Shown piece by piece: positions 1 through 8,299 of a stretch of 20,146 nt of DNA. Under the pieces are notes generated by a model. That model saw only the letters and a list, made by a program, of their open reading frames with translations. It was not told the DNA's origin and made no database searches. Origin of the DNA: CALMEC01 sp964434425 (lineage in GTDB: Bacteria > Actinomycetota > Thermoleophilia > Miltoncostaeales > Miltoncostaeaceae); the NCBI GenBank assembly GCA_964434425.1, contig CAYSVH010000022.1:1-20146 (forward strand), in the 5' to 3' direction. Position 1 is the stretch's first letter; each line of letters opens with the position of its first letter. A program made the position numbers and the translations under genes.

Positions 1-3000
1 TCCGCATCGGGCTGGCGAGTCCCCGCCAGATCCGTCAGTGGTCCTCGGGCGAGGTCACCAAGCCCGAGACCATCAACTACCGAACCCTCAAGCCGGAGAA
101 GGACGGGCTCTTCTGCGAGAAGATCTTCGGTCCGACGAAGGACTGGGAGTGCTACTGCGGCAAGTACAAGCGCGTCCGGTACAAGGGCATCATCTGTGAG
201 CGCTGCGGCGTCGAGGTGACCCGCGCCAAGGTGCGTCGCGAGCGGATGGGGCACATCGACCTGGCCGCGCCGGTCAGCCACATCTGGTTCTTCAAGGGCG
301 TGCCCAGCCGCATCGGCTACGTCCTCGACCTGGCTCCGAAGGAGCTGGAGAAGGTCCTCTACTTCGCCGCGTCGATCATCACCGCCGTCGACGAGGAGCG
401 CCGTGAGGCGGATCTCGATCGCCTGCAGGAGCAGGTGGACGAGGCCGTCGAGCAGTACCAGCAGGACCGCGAGGAGCGCCTGGCGGATCTCGCCGAGCGC
501 CTCGAGCGCCGCGTCGCGTGGCTTCGCGAGGGCACGACCGAGGGCTTCGACGACGAGGACATCTTCTGGCTCGAGGAGCTGGAGCGCGACCGTGCCGCCG
601 AGGGCGGCGCCCGTAAGCGCACGCTCACCGACGCCGACAAGAAGCAGGCCGAGACGGACCTCCGCAAGGAGACCGACATGGCCGTGAAGGACGTCGAGCG
701 CTACGCGGAGGAGGCCAGCCAGCGCCTGCGCGACGCCTGGGACACGTTCCGCACGATCCAGGTGCGCCAGGTCATCGGCGACGAGCAGCTCTTCCGCGAG
801 ATGCGCGAGCGGTTCGGTTCGCAGTACGGCTTCGGCGAGTACTTCCGGGGCGGTATGGGCGCATCGGCCATCCGTGACCTGCTCGAGGACCTCAACACCG
901 AGGTCACCGACGCCGACGATCTCGACGAGGACCGCAAGCCGTCCGGCGACGGCGAGAGGAAGCCGCGCCGGATCACGAAGCTGGACCTCGAGGCGAAGGC
1001 GCTCCGGAAGACCATCCGGGAGTCGAAGGGGCAGCGTCACGCCAAGGCGCTCAAGCGTCTCCGTGTGGTGTCGGCGTTCATCCGCAGCGACAACAAGCCG
1101 TCGTGGATGATCCTCGAGGTCGTCCCGGTCATCCCGCCGGAGCTCCGCCCCATGGTGCAGCTCGACGGTGGCCGGTTCGCCACCAGCGACCTGAACGACC
1201 TCTACCGCCGCGTCATCAACCGGAACAACCGCCTCAAGCGGCTTCTGGACCTGGGCGCGCCGGAGATCATCGTCAACAACGAGAAGCGCATGCTCCAGGA
1301 GGCCGTCGACGCACTGCTCGACAACGGCCGCCGTGGACGCGCCGTGACCGGCCCCGGCAACCGCCCGCTCAAGTCCCTCTCGGACATGCTGAAGGGCAAG
1401 CAGGGCCGCTTCCGTCAGAACCTCCTCGGTAAGCGCGTCGACTACTCGGGCCGTTCGGTGATCGTCGCCGGTCCGGAGCTTCGCCTGCACCAGTGCGGTC
1501 TGCCGAAGCTGATGGCGCTCGAGCTGTTCAAGCCGTTCATCATGAGCCGCCTGGTCGAGCGCAACCAGGTCCAGAACATCAAGGCGGCCAAGAAGCTCGT
1601 CGACAGCATGATCCCCGAGGTCTGGGACGTGCTCGAGGAGGTCATCTCCGAGCACCCGGTGCTGCTCAACCGCGCGCCGACGCTCCACCGCCTCGGCATC
1701 CAGGCCTTCGAGCCGATCCTCGTCGAGGGCAAGGCCATCCAGATCCACCCGCTCGTCTGCACGGCGTTCAACGCCGACTTCGACGGTGACCAGATGGCCG
1801 TCCACCTCCCGCTGTCGGTGGAGGCGCAGTCCGAGGCGCGCATCCTGATGCTGTCGTCCAACAACATCCTGTCACCGGCCCACGGTCGCCCGATCGCGGT
1901 GCCCAGCCAGGACATGGTGCTGGGGCTCTACTACCTGACCTACGCGCGTACGCTCGACGTACGTGAGGGCAAGGACGGGAAGCCCCGCGAGGTCGAGGTC
2001 TCCGAGCTGTTCGACCGCGAGACGCGCAAGTGGACCCTGGGCAAGGGCACCGAGGCGCACATCGAGGGTCACGACGACTGGACGAAGGACCCGTTCAAGG
2101 AACTCGGTCTGACCGCTCCCCCGCGCGTGTTCGGCAACCAGATCGAGGTCGAGGCAGCCCTCGACGGCGGCGCCGTCCGGCTGCAGGAGATCATCGAATA
2201 CCGTGGTTTCGACGAGCCGATCGTCACCACCCCGGGCCGGATCATCTTCAACGCGACCATTCGCGAGGCGCTCGCCGAGGCGGTCGACGCCGAGGAGTTC
2301 GAGCTGCGCCCGTTCCCGTACCAGAACCGCGTCTTCGTCAAGCGCGACCTCGGTGACTTCATCGAGCACCTGGTCCACCTCTACGGTGCGACGTCGGTCT
2401 CGTCGGCCCTCGACGCGTTCAAGGCGCTCGGGTTCCGGTTCGCCAGCCGTTCCGGCATCACGATCTCGAAGAACGACGTGGTCATCCCTCCCACCAAGGA
2501 GGCGATCATCGCGCGATACGAGGATCAGGTCGAGGAGATCCAGGGCTTCTTCGATCGCGGCGAGATGAGCGAGGAGGAGCGCAAGCAGGCCGTCGTCGAC
2601 CTGTGGGAGCAGGCGACCGACGAGGTGGCCGACGCCATGCGCGAGCACCTCTTCCGACTCAACCCGATCTACATGATGGCCAACTCGGGTGCACGTGGCT
2701 CCTTCAAGCAGATTCGTCAGCTCGCCGGTATGCGTGGCTGCATGACGAACCCGAAGGGTGAGACCATCGAGCGGCCGATCAAGAGCAACTTCATGGAGGG
2801 GCTCTCGGTCCTCGAGTACTTCATCTCGACCCACGGTGCCCGCAAGGGTCTCGCCGACACCGCCCTCAAGACCGCCGACTCGGGTTACCTCACCCGGCGT
2901 CTGGTCGACGTCTCGCAGGACGTCATCGTCCGCGAGCGCGACTGCGGTACCGAGGAGGGCATCGAGCTGCCGCTCGTCCGTGACGACGGTGCGCTCAACC

Positions 3001-4598
3001 CCAACCTTTCCGGACGTGTGCTGTCCGGTCCGATCGTCGACACCGAGACCGGTGAGATCGTCGCGGACCTCCGCGGCCCGAAGCCGGACGAGGACGACGC
3101 CGATGCGGTGGACGCCTGGCGCTCGCGCATGCTCGGCACGGACGACCTGGACGAGCTCCAGCGTCTCGCCGACCTGCACCCCAAGGGTGAGATCTCGGTT
3201 CGCTCACCGCTCAAGTGCCGCAGCGCCGTCGGCATCTGCGCACACTGCTACGGCCGCAACCTCGGATCGGGCGAGATGTCCGAGCCCGGTGACGCGCTCG
3301 GGACCATCGCCGCACAGTCGATCGGCGAGCCCGGAACCCAGCTGACGATGCGTACCTTCCACACCGGTGGTGTGGCGGGAGCCGACATCACGCAGGGTCT
3401 GCCCCGCGTCGTGGAGCTCTTCGAGGCCCGCCGCCCGAAGGCCCTCGCCCAGGTGGCGAAGGTCGACGGCTGGATCCGCATCGAGGACGACGAGACGCGT
3501 CCGGGTACGGCTCGCATCGTGCTGGTCGAGCCGGTGTTCGTCGAGTCCGACGACGCCGGTACCGGCAAGCAGCGCGCGTCGGTGGGCGAGCACGCGTACG
3601 ACCACGTCAAGCGCACCCAGATCACCGTGACCAACGGCCAGTGGGTCGAGGCCGGCGATCTGCTCACCATCGGTTCGGCCTTCCCGCCGGACATCCTCGA
3701 GGCCACCTCGGGCGTGTTCCTGCGCGCAGAGGGTCGCGTCAAGAAGGTGACCGCCGAGAAGGGCAACGAGGGCTGGTACAAGGTCGACCTCGAGACCCCG
3801 GACGGCAAGGAGACCAAGTGGGTCCACATCCCCGTGGGCCGCGCGGCCTGGCTCCCCGTCGCCGGGATGGACGTCCACCCGGACAACCCGATCTTCCCGG
3901 TCGGCATCAAGCGGGAGCGCTCCACCAAGACCGAGCTCTACCTCGTGTCCGGCGTGCAGGACGTGTACCGCAGCCAGGGTGTGGACATCAACGACAAGCA
4001 CATCGAGCTGATCGTGCGTCAGATGCTCCGCAAGGTCCGCATCACCGAGGCCGGTGACACGCACTTCCTGCCCGGGCAGCTGGTCGACAAGCCGGTGCTC
4101 TACCGCGAGAACGCCCGTGTCGGTCTCGAGAAGCGTGAAGGCCTGCTGGCCGACGGCTTCTCGGGTTCGGAGAGCGAACTGGAGGCGCAGATCGAGGAGG
4201 CACAGGCCCGTTTCGAGCCGCTTCTCCTGGGTATCACCAAGGCATCACTCGCCACCGAGTCGTTCCTGTCGGCGGCCTCCTTCCAGGAGACCACCAAGGT
4301 GCTGACCGACGCGGCGCTCGAGGGCAAGGTGGACCACCTCCGCGGTCTCAAGGAGAACGTCATCATCGGAAAGCTGATCCCGGCCGCGACGGGCCTCCGT
4401 CGCTACCGGCAGCTGGAGATCGAGCCCGTCCGCCGCGCACCCGCGCTGCTCGAGTTCGATCTGGACACCCCGTTCTCGATGGTGGACGACGGAGACGACG
4501 ACGGGTATCTCATCCCCGACGGGGACAGCGGGACCTACACGTTCGAGCCGGACTTCGGTCTCACCGGTGGGGATGACGACGGCGAGATGGACGACTGA
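1..4598 (+). CDS. rpoC: DNA-directed RNA polymerase subunit beta' (5' end outside window)
   Basis: This is the catalytic beta' subunit of RNA polymerase. The reading frame is open from position 3 without a start codon, so probably only 10-15 residues are missing; 1531 residues are visible. The N-terminal zinc site shows Cys codons at 150, 156, 195 and 204. The catalytic NADFDGD motif, whose three Asp bind Mg, is encoded at 1770-1790. The second zinc site is seen in RDCGTEEG (near 2940) and CRSAVGICAHC (near 3215-3250). The bridge-helix and trigger-loop region follows (GEPGTQLTMRTFHTGG, near 3330-3370). Roughly 359-860 encodes a Glu/Arg-rich, coiled-coil-like insertion typical of actinobacterial beta'. 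This makes the protein longer than E. coli beta' (1407 residues). The C-terminus is an acidic Asp/Gly tail. An internal GTG at 216 is not the start, because conserved sequence precedes it. rpoB is expected just upstream. Confidence 0.98.
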   Translation, partial: RIGLASPRQIRQWSSGEVTKPETINYRTLKPEKDGLFCEKIFGPTKDWECYCGKYKRVRYKGIICERCGVEVTRAKVRRERMGHIDLAAPVSHIWFFKGVPSRIGYVLDLAPKELEKVLYFAASIITAVDEERREADLDRLQEQVDEAVEQYQQDREERLADLAERLERRVAWLREGTTEGFDDEDIFWLEELERDRAAEGGARKRTLTDADKKQAETDLRKETDMAVKDVERYAEEASQRLRDAWDTFRTIQVRQVIGDEQLFREMRERFGSQYGFGEYFRGGMGASAIRDLLEDLNTEVTDADDLDEDRKPSGDGERKPRRITKLDLEAKALRKTIRESKGQRHAKALKRLRVVSAFIRSDNKPSWMILEVVPVIPPELRPMVQLDGGRFATSDLNDLYRRVINRNNRLKRLLDLGAPEIIVNNEKRMLQEAVDALLDNGRRGRAVTGPGNRPLKSLSDMLKGKQGRFRQNLLGKRVDYSGRSVIVAGPELRLHQCGLPKLMALELFKPFIMSRLVERNQVQNIKAAKKLVDSMIPEVWDVLEEVISEHPVLLNRAPTLHRLGIQAFEPILVEGKAIQIHPLVCTAFNADFDGDQMAVHLPLSVEAQSEARILMLSSNNILSPAHGRPIAVPSQDMVLGLYYLTYARTLDVREGKDGKPREVEVSELFDRETRKWTLGKGTEAHIEGHDDWTKDPFKELGLTAPPRVFGNQIEVEAALDGGAVRLQEIIEYRGFDEPIVTTPGRIIFNATIREALAEAVDAEEFELRPFPYQNRVFVKRDLGDFIEHLVHLYGATSVSSALDAFKALGFRFASRSGITISKNDVVIPPTKEAIIARYEDQVEEIQGFFDRGEMSEEERKQAVVDLWEQATDEVADAMREHLFRLNPIYMMANSGARGSFKQIRQLAGMRGCMTNPKGETIERPIKSNFMEGLSVLEYFISTHGARKGLADTALKTADSGYLTRRLVDVSQDVIVRERDCGTEEGIELPLVRDDGALNPNLSGRVLSGPIVDTETGEIVADLRGPKPDEDDADAVDAWRSRMLGTDDLDELQRLADLHPKGEISVRSPLKCRSAVGICAHCYGRNLGSGEMSEPGDALGTIAAQSIGEPGTQLTMRTFHTGGVAGADITQGLPRVVELFEARRPKALAQVAKVDGWIRIEDDETRPGTARIVLVEPVFVESDDAGTGKQRASVGEHAYDHVKRTQITVTNGQWVEAGDLLTIGSAFPPDILEATSGVFLRAEGRVKKVTAEKGNEGWYKVDLETPDGKETKWVHIPVGRAAWLPVAGMDVHPDNPIFPVGIKRERSTKTELYLVSGVQDVYRSQGVDINDKHIELIVRQMLRKVRITEAGDTHFLPGQLVDKPVLYRENARVGLEKREGLLADGFSGSESELEAQIEEAQARFEPLLLGITKASLATESFLSAASFQETTKVLTDAALEGKVDHLRGLKENVIIGKLIPAATGLRRYRQLEIEPVRRAPALLEFDLDTPFSMVDDGDDDGYLIPDGDSGTYTFEPDFGLTGGDDDGEMDD

Positions 4599-4621
4599 CG
4601 TCGTCCTCGGACGGTGCTTGC

Positions 4622-4653
4622 CACGTGAGGCCCGGGTGACCGGGCCTCACGTG
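4622..4653 (+). terminator. Strong stem-loop after rpoC
   Basis: A perfect 14-bp stem (arm CACGTGAGGCCCGG at 4622-4635, its complement at 4640-4653) encloses a 4-nt GTGA loop and starts 24 nt after the rpoC stop. Only a short T run (ATTTC) follows. In high-GC genomes such stems commonly terminate without a long U tract. It probably ends the rpoBC transcript. Confidence 0.8.
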
Positions 4654-4765
4654 ATTTCGGCCCCGTCTCTCGAGGCGGGCGCCGAGTCGTCCGATACCCC
4701 CACCGAAGGGACGGCCGGCCGTGGCGACCCGGACCCGGCGCGCAGCGCGGCGGACGGGTGACCGG

Positions 4766-4801
4766 ACCTTCGGGAAGGTTGGATCTCCCCCTCCGGGGGA
4801 G
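4766..4801 (+). other. Two tandem small hairpins upstream of the 55-aa gene
   Basis: ACCTT/AAGGT (4766-4770 / 4775-4779, loop CGGG) is followed by CTCCCCC/GGGGGAG (4785-4791 / 4795-4801, loop TCC). Both lie in the gap between the rpoC terminator and the next start codon. They could be part of a 5' leader or a small RNA. The rest of 4654-4885 shows no coding sequence that I can support. Confidence 0.35.
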
Positions 4802-4826
4802 TGCGTCTCGCGCGAAGGGCACGTCA

Positions 4827-4843
4827 CGATGACGCCGTCATCG
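4827..4843. promoter_or_regulatory. Perfect 17-bp palindrome, operator-like
   Basis: CGATGACG and its exact complement CGTCATCG are separated by one C (4827-4834, 4836-4843). It ends 42 nt before the start codon at 4886, a normal position for a dimeric repressor site. No regulator gene is adjacent, and I cannot assign the protein that would bind. Confidence 0.4.
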
Positions 4844-4885
4844 GGCCCGCGGTTCCCGTCGATTCCACCAGAGGAGGCATGCAGG

Positions 4886-5053
4886 ATGCAGAGCCGTTTC
4901 ACTCCACCGCTCGGCGCACGGACGCTGCTTGTCGCCGCCGTCGTCGCCCTTGTCATGGCGCTTACGGCGATGAGCACCGGCGATGCGCCGCCGCCCGTGG
5001 TCGGCGCCGACGTGCCGACCGGCCTGATCGCGCCGGCACGCGACTCCCGGTAG
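4886..5053 (+). CDS. Small signal-peptide-like protein, 55 aa, function unknown
   Basis: The ATG at 4886 follows a strong Shine-Dalgarno (GAGGAGG, 4871-4877) at 8 nt spacing, which is the main reason to call a gene. The product begins MQSRFTPPLGARTLL and then has one hydrophobic segment (about residues 13-30, AVVALVMALTAMS core). A short Pro/Ala/Asp-rich tail of about 25 residues follows. This looks like a single-pass membrane or cleaved exported peptide; I see no lipobox and no known family. An ATG at 4879 lies in another frame. It sits alone between the rpoC terminator and a convergent gene, with its own palindrome and hairpins upstream, so it is probably a separately controlled transcript. 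Existence is fairly likely; function is unknown. Confidence 0.55.
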   Translation: MQSRFTPPLGARTLLVAAVVALVMALTAMSTGDAPPPVVGADVPTGLIAPARDSR

Positions 5054-5060
5054 CGCGCCG

Positions 5061-5080
5061 CTCCGCCGTCGCCGGCGGGG
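5061..5080 (+). terminator. Hairpin between convergent genes
   Basis: CTCCGCCG pairs with CGGCGGGG (one G-U) around a TCGC loop, 8 nt after the stop of the 55-residue gene and before the 3' end of the minus-strand gene. A second GC-rich inverted repeat (GGGGC/GCCCC, about 5089-5109) follows. Together they plausibly insulate the two convergent genes. Confidence 0.4.
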
Positions 5081-5118
5081 TGCTCCGGTGGGGCGATGGC
5101 GCCCGGCCCCGGACCCCG

Positions 5119-5994
5119 TCAGTCGGGGGACGAGCCCGGGGTGCGGGTGACCCACTCCTCCAGTCGGTCCAGCCAGCGAAGGGTCGCCTCGCGTTCCTCC
5201 ATCGCCCGTTCTGCCTGCTCCACCGTCATCTCGAACGCGTCGTCACCGGCGAACACGTCCACCTCGTGCTTCAGCCAGGTGTCGATGATGTGGACGATCA
5301 TCAGGTGGACGAGGACCGTCGGCACCATGGGGCGCCAGAGGGACGCCGTGAGGAGCGCGGACGAGATGGTCAGGACGTCGGCGTGGATGTAGCGCAGGGT
5401 GGCGCCGGGATCCTCGTCCTCGGGTGATCCGTTCTCCAGGCGGGTGAGTGCGGCCTCGAGTGCCTGGTCGGCGTTGACGATGAGCCCGACGCGCAGCGCC
5501 CAGGACACCTCGATCGACGTCAGGCCGCTGACCCCGGCGTCGATGCCCGCGATGCGGGCGGCCAGGGGGTCGGGCAGGGTGAACTCGACGTCCGCGGCGC
5601 GGGTCATGCCCACCGGCAGCCCGGACGTGCCGAAGAGGAAGGCGGCCACCAGGTGCTCGGGGGACCTGCTGCGGCGTGCGTTGATCACCGCGTCGAGGCG
5701 CAGTTCCCCCGCGCCGCGAAGGTCCTCTTCGTCGTCATCATCGGCCTCGATGGCTGCCGATCGCTGGATCCGTGCGAGGACCGACGGGCTGGGCGGCGGG
5801 TCTCCGGGATATCCGACCTGCCCGAGGATCCGCATCCACGTCACCACGTCCTGGATGGCGTCCCGGCGGGCGTCCTCCCCGCGGACCTTCAGATAGCGCC
5901 CGATGCGTCGCGAGAGCCCGCGACCGACCATGTGCGTACGGAGTCGGCCGATGCGATCGGCGTCCATGTGGCCGGGCTCACCCTCGTCTGACAT
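5119..5994 (-). CDS. Uncharacterised 291-aa protein
   Basis: I do not recognise this family. The start at 5994 is supported by GGAGAGG 6 nt upstream. The product is mostly soluble-looking. It has an Arg-rich N-terminal region (about 18-45), a Pro-rich turn (64-72), an acidic run of eight Asp/Glu (85-91 plus neighbours) and a middle alpha/beta-like part. Near the C-terminus is a strongly hydrophobic stretch (about 213-240, LWRPMVPTVLVHLMIVHIID) that could be a buried helix or membrane association. A charged, probably helical, Glu/Arg-rich end follows (about 255-285). It lies 63 nt downstream of the ABC binding-protein gene on the same strand, so it may be the last gene of that operon, although a hairpin separates them. 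Codon usage matches its neighbours, so it is very likely a real gene. Confidence 0.8.
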   Translation of the reverse strand: MSDEGEPGHMDADRIGRLRTHMVGRGLSRRIGRYLKVRGEDARRDAIQDVVTWMRILGQVGYPGDPPPSPSVLARIQRSAAIEADDDDEEDLRGAGELRLDAVINARRSRSPEHLVAAFLFGTSGLPVGMTRAADVEFTLPDPLAARIAGIDAGVSGLTSIEVSWALRVGLIVNADQALEAALTRLENGSPEDEDPGATLRYIHADVLTISSALLTASLWRPMVPTVLVHLMIVHIIDTWLKHEVDVFAGDDAFEMTVEQAERAMEEREATLRWLDRLEEWVTRTPGSSPD

Positions 5995-6028
5995 CCGGTG
6001 CCTCTCCGTGGGGTGTTCTGCCGGAGAC

Positions 6029-6048
6029 GGAACGGGCCGACCCGTCCC
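6029..6048 (-). terminator. Possible terminator or attenuator after the ABC operon
   Basis: On the minus strand GGGACGGG pairs with CCCGTTCC (one G-U) around a TCGG tetraloop. It begins about 10 nt past the binding-protein stop and lies before the Shine-Dalgarno of the 291-residue gene. There is no U tract, so partial termination or mRNA 3'-end stabilisation is as likely as full termination. Confidence 0.4.
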
Positions 6049-6057
6049 CGGACCGTG

Positions 6058-6981
6058 CTACTTCAGGCCCGCGCGCTCCAGGAACGCCGCGGCCACCACA
6101 TCCGGGTCCTCCTTGTCGAGGTCCACGGCGGCGTTCATCGTCCGCACCTCCTCGTCGGTGAGCTTCGCGCTGACGGCATTCACCGTCTCGGCGAAGTCGT
6201 CCGGTGCGGCCTCGAGGAACGCCTTCGCGACGACGGGGATCCCCTGGTACGGCGCGCCGCCGAACCGTTTCCTGTCGTCCTCCAGGACGACGAGGTTGTT
6301 CGTCGCGATCTTCGGGTCGGTGCCGAACGCGTAGACGCAGTCGGCGTCGCCGTCCTCGACGGGGCGGTATCGCAGGCTGATGTCGACCTTGATGACCCGC
6401 TTGAACTTCACGCCGTACTCGTTCTGGAGGAGCGGCAGTCCGTCCGCGCGCGTCGTGTGCTCCGGGTTGGCCGAGTACACGAGCTGTGGCGATGCGGCCC
6501 CCAGGCTCGAGAGGTTCGTGAGGGAATGCTCGTCGACGGCGTCCTTCGTGCACGCCACCTGGTTGTCGTTGTTGAACGGTGCGACGTCCAGCACGGTCAG
6601 CCCGCGGCCGTCATAGCGCTGGCGGATCAGGGAGACCTGCTCGTCGACGGCCGTCGGCGGGGCCTCGACCTTGAGGACGTCGGTCAGCAGGGTGGTGGTG
6701 TAGTCCGGGTAAAGGTCGATGTCGCCCTTGCGGATCGCGGCGTCCGCGACCGCGGTCGAGGTCAGCGGCTTCAGCGTGACCCGGAAACCCCTCGCTTCGA
6801 GGCCCTGCTTGTACGCCTCGGCGATCGCGTTGCTCTCCGAGAACCCCTTGCTCGCGATGGTCACGGCGGGCTTGTCCGGATCGGGCCCCGTGCTGGTCGC
6901 GTCGTCGCCTCCGCAGCCCGTGATCACGCCTGCGGTCAGACCCACGACGACTGCGGTGATGAGTGCGCGCGCTCCGGTCAT
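6058..6981 (-). CDS. Glycine betaine/choline-type ABC transporter substrate-binding lipoprotein
   Basis: This is the extracytoplasmic solute receptor of an osmoprotectant importer (OpuCC/OpuBC/OsmX-like, type 2 periplasmic fold). The 307-residue product starts at ATG 6981, with Shine-Dalgarno AAAGGGA upstream. Residues 1-22 form a lipoprotein signal ending in the lipobox VITG before Cys23, so it is probably lipid-anchored. The family pattern is clear: ASKGFSESNAIAEAYKQ (compare the usual GSKNFTEQ), then DIDLYPDYTTT, then a ligand-domain segment with GTDPKIATNNLVVLEDD and the C-terminal VAAAFLERAGL. Its ATG overlaps the TGA of the preceding permease as ATGA, implying translational coupling. 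The substrate is likely a quaternary amine, but the aromatic cage cannot be verified from sequence alone. Confidence 0.9.
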   Translation of the reverse strand: MTGARALITAVVVGLTAGVITGCGGDDATSTGPDPDKPAVTIASKGFSESNAIAEAYKQGLEARGFRVTLKPLTSTAVADAAIRKGDIDLYPDYTTTLLTDVLKVEAPPTAVDEQVSLIRQRYDGRGLTVLDVAPFNNDNQVACTKDAVDEHSLTNLSSLGAASPQLVYSANPEHTTRADGLPLLQNEYGVKFKRVIKVDISLRYRPVEDGDADCVYAFGTDPKIATNNLVVLEDDRKRFGGAPYQGIPVVAKAFLEAAPDDFAETVNAVSAKLTDEEVRTMNAAVDLDKEDPDVVAAAFLERAGLK

Positions 6982-7649
6982 GGTCGGTTCCCTTTCGTTG
7001 GAGCCTGCCGACGCAGGCCGACTGGCGTGAGTATTCGCTCGGTGAGGAGCAGGAGGCCCTCGGCCGTCAGAGCCAAGAGCGTAACGGGGATGGCGCCGGC
7101 CAGCAGGACATCCGTCTGATTGTTGGTGAAGCCGGCGATGATGGTGACGCCCAGGCCGCCCGATCCGATGGCCCCGGCGAGTGCGGCGGTGGCGATCACC
7201 ATGACCGACGCCGCCCGCACTCCGGTCATGATGTAGGGCAGTGCCAGCGGAAGCTCCACGCGCCCGAGGACCTGGGTCCGCGTGAACCCCATCCCGCGGG
7301 CCGCGTCGATCGCCGCGCCGTCCGCCTGCCGGATCCCGGTCGCCGTGCTGAGCAGCACCGTCGGCACCGCCAGGAGCACCAGTCCCGCCGCCGCGGGGCC
7401 GAATCCCACGGACGTCGCCGACATGATGAGCGCCATCGCCGCGAAGGTGGGGATCATGCGCCCCACGAAGGCGGCCGATTGGATCCCGAACGTCCCGATC
7501 CAGGAACTCTTGGCGGCCGCCACTCCCAGCGCGATCCCGATCCCCGTCGCGATGGCGAGCGGGATGAACGAGAGGCGAAGGTGTTCCACGACGCGCTCCC
7601 AGCCCTCGTTCGCCGTGAACGCGGTCCACGTGTCGTGGGCCAGGCTCAT
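6978..7649 (-). CDS. Osmoprotectant ABC transporter permease (second)
   Basis: This is a binding-protein-dependent inner-membrane permease of the ProW/OpuCB-OpuCD family, 223 residues with about five to six hydrophobic segments. The EAA loop that contacts the ATPase is evident as DAARGMGFTRTQVLGRVELP. The family motif GSGGLGVTIIAGF lies near the C-terminal part. The chosen start (ATG 7649, MSLAHDTW) overlaps the upstream permease stop by 4 nt, and its own stop overlaps the binding-protein start by 4 nt. The frame stays open further upstream, but that part merely shadows the first permease. It should pair with the other permease as a heterodimer. Confidence 0.92.
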   Translation of the reverse strand: MSLAHDTWTAFTANEGWERVVEHLRLSFIPLAIATGIGIALGVAAAKSSWIGTFGIQSAAFVGRMIPTFAAMALIMSATSVGFGPAAAGLVLLAVPTVLLSTATGIRQADGAAIDAARGMGFTRTQVLGRVELPLALPYIMTGVRAASVMVIATAALAGAIGSGGLGVTIIAGFTNNQTDVLLAGAIPVTLLALTAEGLLLLTERILTPVGLRRQAPTKGNRP

Positions 7650-8299
7650 CCGCGTGCCGCCCGCTGCCAGCGCGTGGCCCACCGCTGGGCGACGAGCAGG
7701 GTCGCGTCGAGGGCGATCGCGAGCGCGATGGCGATCACCGTGCCGGTCACGATCGGGGTGAAATAGAGGTCCCGCTGGATGCCGTCGGTGTAGATGAGCG
7801 ACCCGAGGCCACCACCGGCCACGAAGACGGCGACCGTGGCGATCGCGACCGTCTCGATGCTCGCGAGCCGAAGCCCGGTGAGGATTCCCGGAAGCGCGAG
7901 GGGCAGTTCGACCCTCCACAGGAGCTGGCGGCGCGTCATCCCCATTCCCCGCGCGGCGTCGATCGTCCCGGGAGGCACCTGGCGAAGGCCCGTGAGCGTG
8001 TTTCGGATGAGCACGCCGCTGGCGTACGCGGCGAGCCCGAGGACCGCCGTCTCCCGACCGATGCCGATGATGCTGACAAGGATCGCGAAGAGGGCCAGGC
8101 TGGGGATCGTGTAGACGATGGTCGTGATGCCCACCGACAGCGTCGCGCCCAGCCTCCGGTGGCGCACCAGTGTGGCCAGGGGGATGGCGACGACGGCGGC
8201 CAGCGCCACCGACAGGCCGACCAGCACCAGGTGCTCGAGCGTGGCGGTCCCGATGTCACCTGCGTGACGCTCGATCCACGACCAGCGGATCTCAGGCAT
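7646..8299 (-). CDS. Osmoprotectant ABC transporter permease (first)
   Basis: This is the partner permease of the same ProW/OpuC family, 217 residues. The start is ATG 8299 (MPEIRWSW), with GGAAG about 8 nt upstream, overlapping the ATPase stop by 8 nt. Hydrophobic segments begin at LEHLVLVGLSVALAAVVAIPL. The motif TIVYTIPSLALFA is a hallmark of this permease family. The EAA loop reads DAARGMGMTRRQLLWRVELP, almost identical to the sister permease, which suggests an ancient duplication. GGGLGSLIYTDG precedes the last membrane segment. An extra upstream stretch in frame (to 8395) lies inside the ATPase gene and lacks family features. Confidence 0.92.
   Translation of the reverse strand: MPEIRWSWIERHAGDIGTATLEHLVLVGLSVALAAVVAIPLATLVRHRRLGATLSVGITTIVYTIPSLALFAILVSIIGIGRETAVLGLAAYASGVLIRNTLTGLRQVPPGTIDAARGMGMTRRQLLWRVELPLALPGILTGLRLASIETVAIATVAVFVAGGGLGSLIYTDGIQRDLYFTPIVTGTVIAIALAIALDATLLVAQRWATRWQRAARG

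Noticed and set aside
1872..3179. Long open frame (435 codons) on the minus strand opposite rpoC; similar long frames occur opposite 3204-4064.
   Set aside because: The plus strand encodes conserved RpoC motifs throughout. In high-GC genes the antisense frame is often stop-free, and the translation resembles no protein (Arg/Asp/Val/Leu-rich).
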